A DNA stretch of 7,234 nt from assembly GCA_031274465.1 (NCBI GenBank), contig JAISQC010000011.1:1-7234 (forward strand), given 5' to 3'. The notes below the pieces were generated by a model that saw nothing but the letters and a program-made list of their open reading frames with translations, made no database searches and was not told the origin of the DNA. This stretch comes from Synergistaceae bacterium (lineage in GTDB: Bacteria; Synergistota; Synergistia; Synergistales; Synergistaceae). Shown here in pieces: positions 1-5,521 of this stretch; position 1 is the first letter of the stretch; each line of letters opens with the position of its first letter. Position numbers and translations under genes: made by a program.

Positions 1-1011
1 ATTGATGTTTCAAGGGTTCGAAAGGCTGGCGGCGGGCGCAATTATGTAGAGGATAATATCCCCAACATACAAGAGAAGGTTCGAGAAATAGTTGACGGCG
101 CTACATATGGAAATCCCGAAAAAGTGCTTTCTTGGACGACGGGAAGCCTCAGAAAAATACAAGCCGCGCTTCTGGAAAAACATGGGATAAATGTGAGCTT
201 CAAAACGGTTGGCGCCATATTGGAAGATATGGGTTACAGCAAACAAGCCAACCAGAAAATGCTGCAGGCAGGGAAAGCGCACCCAGACAGGAACGCGCAG
301 TTTGAGTTTATCGACAAGAAAGCAAAAGAATTCATCGATGCGGGCGAGCCTGTGATTTCGGTTGACACAAAGAAGAAAGAAAACATCGGCAACTTCAAGA
401 ACAACGGCTCGGAATACCGCAAGAACAAAGACCCGCGCAAGGTTCTCGACCACGATTTCCCGATTGAAGAACTTGGCAAAATCGCGCCATACGGAATTTA
501 TAATCTCAACCATAACACTGGCTTTGTAAACATCGGAACAAGCCACGACACAGCCGAATTTGCCGTTGAGAGCATATCGCGCTGGTGGGAAGCAGTTGGA
601 AAGCATACTTTTCCGAATGCCGCAAAGTTGCTCATAACTTGCGATTGCGGCGGCAGCAAAGGCAACAGGGTCAGATTGTGGAAATACCAGCTTGCACAGT
701 TTGCGGAGCGCATTGGCCTGGAAATACACGTATCCCACTTCCCGCCTGGAACATCAAAGTGGAACAAAATCGAACACAAGCTGTTTTGCTTCATATCCAA
801 GAATTGGCAAGGGAAGCCGCTTGTTGATGTGCAAACAGCGGTGAGCCTTATCGGGTCTACGACGACCGCCACTGGTCTCAAAGTTATTTGTCAGACTGAT
901 AATGCGGAGTACGCGTTATCAAAAAAGGTTGCGGACAAAGAATTCGATGCGCTTCCCATCATCAAAATCGCGCCTTTTGAGAGTTGGAACTACACGGTGA
1001 AAAAGGCATAA
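1..1011 (+). CDS. ISAzo13-family DDE transposase (5' end off window)
   Basis: This transposase would cut and join the ends of its own insertion sequence. The reading frame is open from base 1 to a TAA at 1009-1011, giving 336 codons with no start that must be used. The GTG at 124 is an internal codon, because the conserved upstream region (SRVRKAGGGR at codons 4-13) is in the same frame. Family members are, from memory, about 400 residues, so some 60-80 N-terminal residues probably lie to the left. The DDE triad can be read directly: D122 in VISVDTKKKENIGNF, D215 in LITCDCGGSKGNR and E258 in SKWNKIEHKLFCFISKNW. The stretch HVSHFPPGTSKWNKIEHKLF is strongly characteristic of the ISAzo13 / 'Rhodopirellula transposase DDE' family (PF07592). 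No frameshift or internal stop is seen, so the visible part could be functional. Base composition is lower in GC than the operon to the right. Confidence 0.93.
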   Translation: MDVSRVRKAGGGRNYVEDNIPNIQEKVREIVDGATYGNPEKVLSWTTGSLRKIQAALLEKHGINVSFKTVGAILEDMGYSKQANQKMLQAGKAHPDRNAQFEFIDKKAKEFIDAGEPVISVDTKKKENIGNFKNNGSEYRKNKDPRKVLDHDFPIEELGKIAPYGIYNLNHNTGFVNIGTSHDTAEFAVESISRWWEAVGKHTFPNAAKLLITCDCGGSKGNRVRLWKYQLAQFAERIGLEIHVSHFPPGTSKWNKIEHKLFCFISKNWQGKPLVDVQTAVSLIGSTTTATGLKVICQTDNAEYALSKKVADKEFDALPIIKIAPFESWNYTVKKA

Positions 1012-1043
1012 ATGGATAAGTTATTATTACACAGTTCCTTAAA
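1..1043 (+). mobile_element. ISAzo13-like insertion sequence, right part
   Basis: The element consists of the transposase gene plus a short AT-rich 3' flank. Ten bases after the stop, the sequence ttattattacacagttcctt (1021-1040) followed by aaaccc has the look of an ISAzo13-family terminal inverted repeat, which from memory carries GTTCCTTA at the outer edge. The left end is outside the window, so the repeat cannot be paired and the exact last base is uncertain (about 1041-1046). An open frame with protein-like sequence begins right after this point, which agrees with a boundary here. Confidence 0.5.
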
Positions 1044-1121
1044 CCCGAGACCATACATCTCCCCGAGGATCTGGAGTGGATTTTTATAAAGAAAGCGCTG
1101 AAAGAAATCCAAAAGTCGTAA
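1044..1121 (+). pseudogene. Possible C-terminal tail of an interrupted gene
   Basis: Directly beyond the apparent IS end, one frame reads PETIHLPEDLEWIFIKKALK, then EIQKS and a TAA at 1119-1121, about 25 codons in all. The charged, amphipathic, helix-like composition resembles the end of a real protein rather than random translation. It would be the 3' remnant of a gene disrupted by the IS insertion, with the rest left of the window. I do not recognise the family. A stretch this short can also be open by chance. Confidence 0.22.
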
Positions 1122-1168
1122 CCCCTGCACTAGTGGAGGCAAAATCATTAAGCACTGCTAATTAACAA

Positions 1169-1191
1169 GTGGTAAACCACCGGCTATGCCG
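1169..1191 (+). repeat. Palindrome plus mini-hairpin cggctatgccg, copy 1
   Basis: Two small inverted repeats abut. GTGG-TAAA-CCAC at 1169-1180 is followed by CGGC-TAT-GCCG at 1181-1191. The second is identical over 11 bases to 2304-2314 on the far side of the Rpn-like gene. Short hairpins with few-base loops are typical of IS200/IS605-type ends and of some intergenic repeats. Which of these applies cannot be decided from the window. Confidence 0.4.
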
Positions 1192-1292
1192 CCCGGAAGG
1201 GAGTGTGCCAGCAAAACCTCGCCGCTACAACTTTGCGCTATTCTGTATCTTGCCGTATCCGTAAAATAAATCGCGTTTCGAGCGGATTGGCG

Positions 1293-1298
1293 TATAAT
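1293..1298 (+). promoter_or_regulatory. Candidate -10 box (TATAAT) for Rpn-like gene
   Basis: A perfect TATAAT lies 14 bases before the GTG at 1313. There is no good TTGACA-like box at the right distance upstream; bases around 1270-1276 read atcgcgt. Transcription would start near 1305, leaving a very short leader in which acaagg (1305-1310) could act as the ribosome binding site, better placed for the GTG at 1322 than for that at 1313. Confidence 0.3.
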
Positions 1299-1312
1299 AA
1301 AGACACAAGGCG

Positions 1313-1588
1313 GTGATACTTGTGTCAGGTGAAACATTTGAAGAAAGAATGGTTCCCGAACTGTTGCCGCCTTCAGAAGACGGTGTGTTCAAAACGCTTC
1401 TCACACACCCAGACGCGAAACCGGTGTTGCGTGACATTATCTCAAGTGTTTTGCAGATTCCTGTCATCAATGTTGAGATCAGGAACATCGTGCTTCCAAT
1501 TTCGGATTTCTCGGAGAAGCGCGAGGAATTAGACGTGAACTGCGAAATCGACGGCGGCAAACAAGCCGATGTGGAAATGCAGTCCTAA
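1313..1588 (+). CDS. Rpn-like nuclease, N-terminal part with catalytic residues
   Basis: This is a 91-codon open frame ending at the premature TAA. It contains LLPPSEDGVFKTLLTHPDAK (residues 17-36), which opens this protein group, and the whole recognisable nuclease signature: D74 in ELDVNC, then E88 and Q90 in DVEMQ, the D...ExQ variant of the PD-(D/E)XK motif seen in Rpn proteins. It ends one residue after the catalytic ExQ and lacks the rest of the core fold, so it is unlikely to be stable or active alone. The start is uncertain: GTG at 1313 and GTG at 1322 are both possible, with the conserved region beginning near residue 10. ATG at 1349 is also in frame and falls just before the conserved LLPPSEDG. 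Confidence 0.5.
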   Translation: MILVSGETFEERMVPELLPPSEDGVFKTLLTHPDAKPVLRDIISSVLQIPVINVEIRNIVLPISDFSEKREELDVNCEIDGGKQADVEMQS

Positions 1589-1591
1589 GCC

Positions 1592-2206
1592 ATGAAGGGC
1601 GACAGCATCCCAGGCGGCCATAAAAACATCAAGAGCCGCGCGATATACAATCTCTGCGATCTACACGCTTCGCAGGAAGGCCGGGGCGTAAGCTACAAAA
1701 ATCTCATGCAGAGTTTCCAGATTACATTCTGCGGCTACACGGTGTTCCCGGAACGGGATGGTTTCATCCACAGGTTCAGTTTTCGCGATGCGAGCGGCGG
1801 GGAACTTCTGGATTCGGTAGGCATCGTTTTTGTCGAACTGACCAAACTTGATGACGTTATGAAAAAGCCCGTCGGCGAGATGACTGGCGTCGAATTGTGG
1901 GCGCTGTTCTTCTCCATAGGCGGGGAGCCAAAACATAGAGCGTTATTGGAAAAAATGATTGAAATCAAGGAGGAGATCAAAGTGGCGGCGGAACTTCTTA
2001 CAAACATAAGCCGCGACCCGAATGAGCGCGCACGCTTCATGTCGCGCCGCAGATTTCAGATGGACAGGGAACATGACAGGGCTGTGGCGATAGAGGAAGG
2101 CGTGGTCAAAGTGGCACGAAACCTTTTGAAAATGAAAATGCCGCTTTCCGACATTGCAGAAGCAACCGGCCTGACCAGCGAAGAGATAGAAAAACTCTGC
2201 AATTGA
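1592..2206 (+). CDS. Rpn-like nuclease, C-terminal part (possible restart)
   Basis: This 204-codon open frame begins at the ATG three bases after the premature stop. It carries the remaining core and C-terminal region: GDSIPGGHKNIKSRAIYN, ITFCGYTVFPERDGFIHRFSF, VGIVFVELTKL, a helical region around residues 115-170, and a final DIAEATGLTSEEIEKL that resembles a small helix-turn-helix seen at the end of many of these proteins. The glycine/glutamate-rich repeats often found before that tail are short here (AIEEGVVKVARNLL). No convincing Shine-Dalgarno sequence precedes the ATG, so translation would depend on ribosomes that stop at 1588 and restart. Without the D...ExQ residues it should not be catalytic. 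Confidence 0.5.
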   Translation: MKGDSIPGGHKNIKSRAIYNLCDLHASQEGRGVSYKNLMQSFQITFCGYTVFPERDGFIHRFSFRDASGGELLDSVGIVFVELTKLDDVMKKPVGEMTGVELWALFFSIGGEPKHRALLEKMIEIKEEIKVAAELLTNISRDPNERARFMSRRRFQMDREHDRAVAIEEGVVKVARNLLKMKMPLSDIAEATGLTSEEIEKLCN

Positions 2207-2326
2207 CCATTTCCGAGAGAAGCATGGAACGTGCAATCCAGGCCGATGGATGAAGCGGTCAAGGAAATTCGTTTAGGCTTGCCATTTTTGATGTTTAAGT
2301 TAGCGGCTATGCCGGGGGTACGTGAT
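2207..2326. other. Convergent intergenic region without clear terminator
   Basis: The Rpn-like gene (plus strand) and ribF (minus strand) run towards each other with 120 bases between their stops. I see no GC-rich stem followed by a T run on either strand. The only small hairpin is cggctatgccg at 2304-2314. A short plus-strand frame starting near 2231 or 2246 continues antisense into ribF and is not supported as a gene. Confidence 0.5.
2304..2314 (+). repeat. Mini-hairpin cggctatgccg, copy 2
   Basis: This is an exact 11-base match to 1181-1191, in the same orientation, 1123 bases further on. It forms a 4 bp stem with a TAT loop. The surrounding bases differ between copies (accac before the first, ttagt-like before the second; cccgg versus gggta after). 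The two copies bracket the Rpn-like gene and may mark the outer limits of an element, or be members of a dispersed genomic repeat. Confidence 0.4.
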
Positions 2327-3253
2327 TCAAAGCGATTCCTTGAATTTACCCCAAAGCGGCGCATGTTTTGCGAGCATCATGTCGCCGATGCCCCTTATTG
2401 TTTCCGAGTCTCGGGATATCTGCGCTTTCAGGCTTTGCGCTCCGTCAAAGCGGCGCTCGTCCCTCACGTGTTCTAGCAGGAAGGCCGAGATTTTGCGGCT
2501 GTACAGGTCTCCGTCAAAATCAAGCAAGTTGATTTCAAACCGCGTGTCCCCAACGTCTTCGAACGTCGGGTTCAAGCCTATGTTCGCCGCCCCGACGTGC
2601 CACTTTCCCAACGCCAGAACAAGCGCGGCGTAAACCCCCCGCCTCATGGGTATTTTCTCCGGGCTGATTTCGATATTGGCGGTCGGAAACCCGAGGCGGC
2701 GTCCCCTCTCGTTGCCCCTGGTCACCGCGCTCGAGCAGAAAAACGGGTATCCCAGCAATTCCCACGCGCGCCTCATATCCCCCGACGCCACCGCCTCCCT
2801 GACGAGAGTGCTGGACACGGGGTTGCCGTCTGAGTCCTTTAGCGTGGGCGCAATCTCAAACGCCCAGCCCCGGTCGCGGCACTCGCCCTCCAGCGTCGCG
2901 GTCGTTCCCATGCGGTTTCTGCCGAAGCGGAAACCCTCTCCCACGACTACGCCGCGCACTCCGAACTCGTCGGATATGCAATCCAGAAATTCTTCCGGCG
3001 TCTTGGCCGCCATCTGCGCGGTGAATTTCATCCTCCGAGCAGCCGGCACGGAAAAAAATTTTTCGAGGGATGCCTGTTCCCCGCTGGTGAAAAGCGATTT
3101 GAACTGACCCGGCGACAGGAGCGAGTCCGGATGCCTGTCGAACGTCACTGTCCCCCAAGTGGCGCCATTTGCCTCAGCCAATGCGCAAGCGCGCCTCAGG
3201 AGGTCCTGATGCCCTCTGTGAAAGCCGTCGAACGCGCCTATCGCAGCTATCAT
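2327..3253 (-). CDS. ribF: Bifunctional riboflavin kinase / FAD synthetase
   Basis: RibF phosphorylates riboflavin to FMN with ATP and then adenylylates FMN to FAD in the cytosol. It has 308 residues, close to the usual 305-320. The N-terminal nucleotidyltransferase domain (about 1-165) shows GAFDGFHRGH at 6-15 (the HxGH class signature), TFDRHP at 37-42, VVVGEGFRFGRNRMG at 102-116 and SSTLVREAVASGDM at 147-160. The C-terminal flavokinase domain (about 170-300) shows GRRLGFPTANI at 184-194, a later ANIGLNPTF and NLLDFDGDLYSRKI. The N-terminus is short, with only five residues before the first motif. The usual acidic residue in VVGxDF is Gly here (GEGF). The ATG overlaps the truB stop as ATGA, and GAGG lies 7 bases upstream inside a potential hairpin. 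It is the last gene of the operon. Identification is firm. Confidence 0.96.
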   Translation of the reverse strand: MIAAIGAFDGFHRGHQDLLRRACALAEANGATWGTVTFDRHPDSLLSPGQFKSLFTSGEQASLEKFFSVPAARRMKFTAQMAAKTPEEFLDCISDEFGVRGVVVGEGFRFGRNRMGTTATLEGECRDRGWAFEIAPTLKDSDGNPVSSTLVREAVASGDMRRAWELLGYPFFCSSAVTRGNERGRRLGFPTANIEISPEKIPMRRGVYAALVLALGKWHVGAANIGLNPTFEDVGDTRFEINLLDFDGDLYSRKISAFLLEHVRDERRFDGAQSLKAQISRDSETIRGIGDMMLAKHAPLWGKFKESL

Positions 3254-4188
3254 CGGGCGGCCTCGGCCTGAGGCCCTGCCAAGCTGAGGTTTATCTCGGG
3301 CGTCATCGTCATGCCTCTTTCCGCAGGCTCAAGACGCCCTACCGACATCCACTTCTCGGACACGGCCATTGCCCCGTTGTCCGGGCATCTGTCTCCGAAC
3401 GTCAGCCTTGCGGCGCCGGAGATGTCGACTCGGACCCCGTCCGCCATGCGCGACGAGTCCCCTTCGCCAACCCTGTAGCACGGCAGGAAACGCTCCATCT
3501 CGGAAACTGGGCGGACGGCGGAAACGAGGTCGTCTTTCGGCACGGAAAAATTTTCCCCCGGACAGAGCGCCTGGGACAGCGAAAAAAAACCGACCGCCTC
3601 CCGCCTCAGCGAGACTATGTGGGCGCGGCATCCGAGGGAGCGCCCGATGTCCCGCGCTATCGCCCGGACGTATGTCCCCTTGCCGCACTTTATCTGAAAC
3701 CGCGCCTCGCTGTTTGAAATAGCGCCGATTCGCCTTATGCTTTCTATGAAAACCTGCCGGGGAAGCATCTCCGGCGAGCCCCCGGCGCGAAAAATCTCGT
3801 GGGCGCGCCGCCCTTTGACGTGAACCGCCGACACTTCCGGCGGCGTCTGCATCCTCCAGCCGAGAAACGAAACAGCGGCCGCGTCCAGATCTTCCTCCGT
3901 AACGCTTTCGGAGTCGCCGGAAGAAATTATCTCACCCGTGCCGTCGCACGTCGTCGTCTCGGCGCCGAGCCTCACCACGGCGCTGTAGGTTTTAGGCATG
4001 TTCATTACGAGGCTGAAGAGGCGGGTCGCCCCGCCGAGCAACAAGACCAGCACCCCGCTCGCTGACGAGTCCAGAGTGCCGCCGTGCCCGACCTTCGTGC
4101 CCTTGCCGAGTATTTTTTTTACCTGCTCGACGCAGTAAGAGCTGCGAAGGCCCAGGGGCTTATCTATCGGCAGCAGGCCTTGAAACAT
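3250..4188 (-). CDS. truB: tRNA pseudouridine-55 synthase TruB
   Basis: TruB isomerises U55 in the T-loop of elongator tRNAs to pseudouridine and also helps tRNA folding. It has 312 residues, normal for the family. Visible motifs are LPIDKPLGLRSS at 6-17, GHGGTLDSSASGVLVL at 34-49 with catalytic D40, PKTYSAVVRLGAETTTCDGTG at about 65-85 with Y68 (the KxY motif), TPPEVSAVHVKGRRAHE at 115-131, and KGTYVRAIARDIG at 170-182 with R175. A C-terminal region of about 100 residues follows. Two motifs are unusual: GHTGTLDPxATG becomes GHGGTLDSSASG, and PPxYSAxKxxGxxxYE becomes PPEVSAVHVKGRRAHE. The core catalytic residues remain. The start codon sits 29 nt inside the end of the upstream phosphoesterase gene, with GGAG about 10 nt before the ATG. 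Identification is firm. Confidence 0.95.
   Translation of the reverse strand: MFQGLLPIDKPLGLRSSYCVEQVKKILGKGTKVGHGGTLDSSASGVLVLLLGGATRLFSLVMNMPKTYSAVVRLGAETTTCDGTGEIISSGDSESVTEEDLDAAAVSFLGWRMQTPPEVSAVHVKGRRAHEIFRAGGSPEMLPRQVFIESIRRIGAISNSEARFQIKCGKGTYVRAIARDIGRSLGCRAHIVSLRREAVGFFSLSQALCPGENFSVPKDDLVSAVRPVSEMERFLPCYRVGEGDSSRMADGVRVDISGAARLTFGDRCPDNGAMAVSEKWMSVGRLEPAERGMTMTPEINLSLAGPQAEAAR
3259..3275 (-). promoter_or_regulatory. Hairpin covering the ribF Shine-Dalgarno
   Basis: On the minus strand the end of truB reads GGCCTC-AGGCC-GAGGCC, a perfect 6 bp stem with a 5-base loop. The 3' arm contains GAGG (3261-3264), the best ribosome binding site for ribF, 7 bases before its ATG. Folding would hide the site, and a ribosome finishing truB would open it, so the arrangement would tie ribF translation to truB translation. 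That role is inference; GC-rich coding DNA can form such stems by chance. Confidence 0.35.
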
Positions 4189-5158
4189 GGCGTTCCATCT
4201 CCGCGCGCAGCATCGACACTGCCTCTTCGATAGAAGATTTGATGGTGCAGCCGGACGCCAGGTCGTGCCCTCCCCCGCCGAAAACGGCAGCTATCTCGCG
4301 CGCGCTCCGAGGCGGCCTCGTGCGGATGGAAGCGCGCACCCATCCATCGCCGTCGGGGCCCGCTAATTCGCTGCAGAGGGCGACGGCCTTTACCCCTCTT
4401 ATCCGCAGCAGGAAATTCACCAGATTTTCAGTAGATTGGCGGGACGTCCCAGTCCTTGCGAAATCCTCGCGCGTGAGCCAGTATATGGCGCACTCCCCGT
4501 CGGCGAAAGTCGTGGCCCTGGACATGGCCGCGCCCCAGAGCCTGAGATCCTCCACCGCCAGGCTAGAGTCCAGCTCGTCCGCTATCATTTGCGGGGAAGC
4601 CCCGGAGGCCAGCAATTTCATTGCGCAGTCGTGGCTTTTTATCGTGGTGGACGCGAAGCTGAACCCCCCGTTGTCCGAGACGAGCGCCGCGTAAAGGGCC
4701 GTCGCCTCGTCGCCGCGTATCCCCCACGGGGAGCCGAACATCAGCTCGGTCACCATTTCGCCGGTGGCCGACGCGTCGGCGTCTATCCAGTTGACGTCGC
4801 CGTACATTTCGTTGTCGCAGTGGTGGTCGATATTTATCACCGGGCATGGCATGGCGCCCGGCGATATGCCCGGGACCGACCTGCCAGCCGTGCTGGTGTC
4901 GGTGCATACGATCACCCCGCCCGATCCCGGAAAATTCGAGGGGATCGAGTCGATCACGCTCATCTCAAGGTCGCTCAAAAGAAAGGCATACCGGGGGGGG
5001 CATGGGTCCGGGCAGGCAAACATCACCCTTTTCGACGTGCGGAGGCCGAGCCGCGCGATGGCGGCGCCGCACCCTATGGTGTCCCCGTCGGGTTTCTCGT
5101 GAGCGAGGACGAGCCAGCTGGCCCTAGTTTCAAGCAGTTCTATTATGTCTTTCACCAT
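4160..5158 (-). CDS. nrnA: DHH/DHHA1 phosphoesterase, NrnA-like
   Basis: This is a likely bifunctional oligoribonuclease and 3'-phosphoadenosine 5'-phosphate (pAp) phosphatase, which degrades very short RNAs left by larger nucleases and recycles pAp. It has 332 residues, near the 310-330 typical of NrnA. The Mn-binding DHH domain shows HEKPDGDTIGC at 20-30 (D24, D26), CTDTS at 85-89 (D87), IDHHCDN at 110-116 (the DHH signature) and VSDNGGFSF at 160-168 (D162, usually DTG). The DHHA1 substrate-binding domain near the C-terminus ends in GGGGHDLASGC at 294-304. It starts 3 nt after the rbfA stop and overlaps truB by 29 nt, so it is certainly co-transcribed with ribosome-maturation genes. The exact substrate preference (nanoRNA, pAp or cyclic dinucleotide-derived pNpN) cannot be read from motifs. 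An eight-base C run lies early in the gene. Confidence 0.9.
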   Translation of the reverse strand: MVKDIIELLETRASWLVLAHEKPDGDTIGCGAAIARLGLRTSKRVMFACPDPCPPRYAFLLSDLEMSVIDSIPSNFPGSGGVIVCTDTSTAGRSVPGISPGAMPCPVINIDHHCDNEMYGDVNWIDADASATGEMVTELMFGSPWGIRGDEATALYAALVSDNGGFSFASTTIKSHDCAMKLLASGASPQMIADELDSSLAVEDLRLWGAAMSRATTFADGECAIYWLTREDFARTGTSRQSTENLVNFLLRIRGVKAVALCSELAGPDGDGWVRASIRTRPPRSAREIAAVFGGGGHDLASGCTIKSSIEEAVSMLRAEMERHVSRPAADR

Positions 5159-5161
5159 GAT

Positions 5162-5521
5162 TCATGGCTTCCCAGTGCCGTCTTCTTTGAGCACCCTGTC
5201 TATCAGGGCGTCGATGTCCCTCGCCCTGAGCTCCGAGTCGTCGAATATGAAATGCAGCTCAGGTATCTTCCTTATGTGCATGTCGCGCCCGAGGCACCCC
5301 CTGATCTTCCCCGAGGCGGCGGCCAGCGCCGACTGCACGCCGGGCATGGACAGATCGTCGAGCAGCGTGTAGTAAACCTTTGCGTGGCTCAGATCGCGCG
5401 AGCAGTCCACATGAGTCAGTATGACGCCGCCCAGCGCGTCGTCTTTTACCCTGTCGGTCAAAATCTCCGCGATCCTGCGCAAAAACTCCCGGTTCAGGCG
5501 TTCTATCCTAAAGGTCGCCAT
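5162..5521 (-). CDS. rbfA: 30S ribosome-binding factor RbfA
   Basis: RbfA binds the immature 30S subunit near the 5' end of 16S rRNA and is needed for late 16S processing and cold-adapted growth. At 119 residues it matches the usual 110-130. The KH-type fold signature is clear: RIERLNREFLRRIAEILTDR at 5-24, VKDDAL, GVILTHVDCSRDLSHAKVYY at about 32-51, and IRKIPELHFIFDDSELRARD near the C-terminus (the PEL-F-D motif). The start at 5521 has AGGTG 7 nt upstream and lies 14 nt inside the 3' end of ylxP. The stop is followed after 3 nt by the ATG of the phosphoesterase gene. Confidence 0.95.
   Translation of the reverse strand: MATFRIERLNREFLRRIAEILTDRVKDDALGGVILTHVDCSRDLSHAKVYYTLLDDLSMPGVQSALAAASGKIRGCLGRDMHIRKIPELHFIFDDSELRARDIDALIDRVLKEDGTGKP

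Larger units (their letters stand above)
1122..1312. other. Gene-poor spacer between IS end and Rpn-like gene
   Basis: Together with 1012-1121 this is a 301-base stretch without a confident gene. It holds the possible gene tail at 1044-1121, a second short frame in 1103-1165 that reads VVTPALVEAKSLSTAN before a TAA, a small palindrome gtggtaaaccac (1169-1180), the repeated mini-hairpin cggctatgccg (1181-1191) and a TATAAT box (1293-1298). The second short frame followed by hairpin-forming DNA is reminiscent of the 3' end of an IS200/IS605 tnpB gene and its right end, but the match is only impressionistic. No tRNA, rRNA or CRISPR repeat is visible. Confidence 0.35.
1313..2206 (+). pseudogene. 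Rpn-like PD-(D/E)XK nuclease gene, split by in-frame TAA
   Basis: The two open stretches 1313-1588 and 1592-2206 are in the same frame and together encode one ordinary member of the 'Rpn family recombination-promoting nuclease / PD-(D/E)XK nuclease family transposase' group, 298 codons including stops, which is a normal length. The only break is TAA at 1586-1588. From memory of the family the local sequence should read roughly EMQAEAM, whereas here it reads EMQ-S-stop-AM, so a GAA to TAA change (one G to T) would explain the break. The neighbouring TCC could be a second G to T change from GCC. Rpn proteins are DNA nucleases, active as RecA-independent recombination promoters in E. coli RpnA. 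In the Synergistota they occur in many copies. Whether this copy is dead, read through or restarted cannot be told from the sequence. Confidence 0.75.

Noticed and set aside
10..738. 242-codon minus-strand open frame antisense to the transposase
   Set aside because: The plus strand encodes an unmistakable ISAzo13 transposase with its DDE residues, and the antisense product has no recognisable motif.
1592..2206. Treating the second Rpn half as an independent intact gene
   Set aside because: It lacks the catalytic D...ExQ residues and a Shine-Dalgarno sequence and is in frame with the upstream half, so it is better seen as part of a split gene.
2231..2476. 81-codon plus-strand frame in the convergent intergenic region
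   Set aside because: Most of it is antisense to the 3' end of ribF, no ribosome binding site is seen, and the translation matches no family I recognise.
3052..3063. A7T5 tract within ribF as a possible bent-DNA or terminator signal
   Set aside because: It encodes the in-frame EKFFSV region of RibF. No GC stem precedes it in terminator arrangement, so coding need explains it.
3544..3556. Near-palindrome ggaaaaattttcc in truB as a possible operator
   Set aside because: It lies within the truB coding region, far from any start, with no second copy or promoter nearby.
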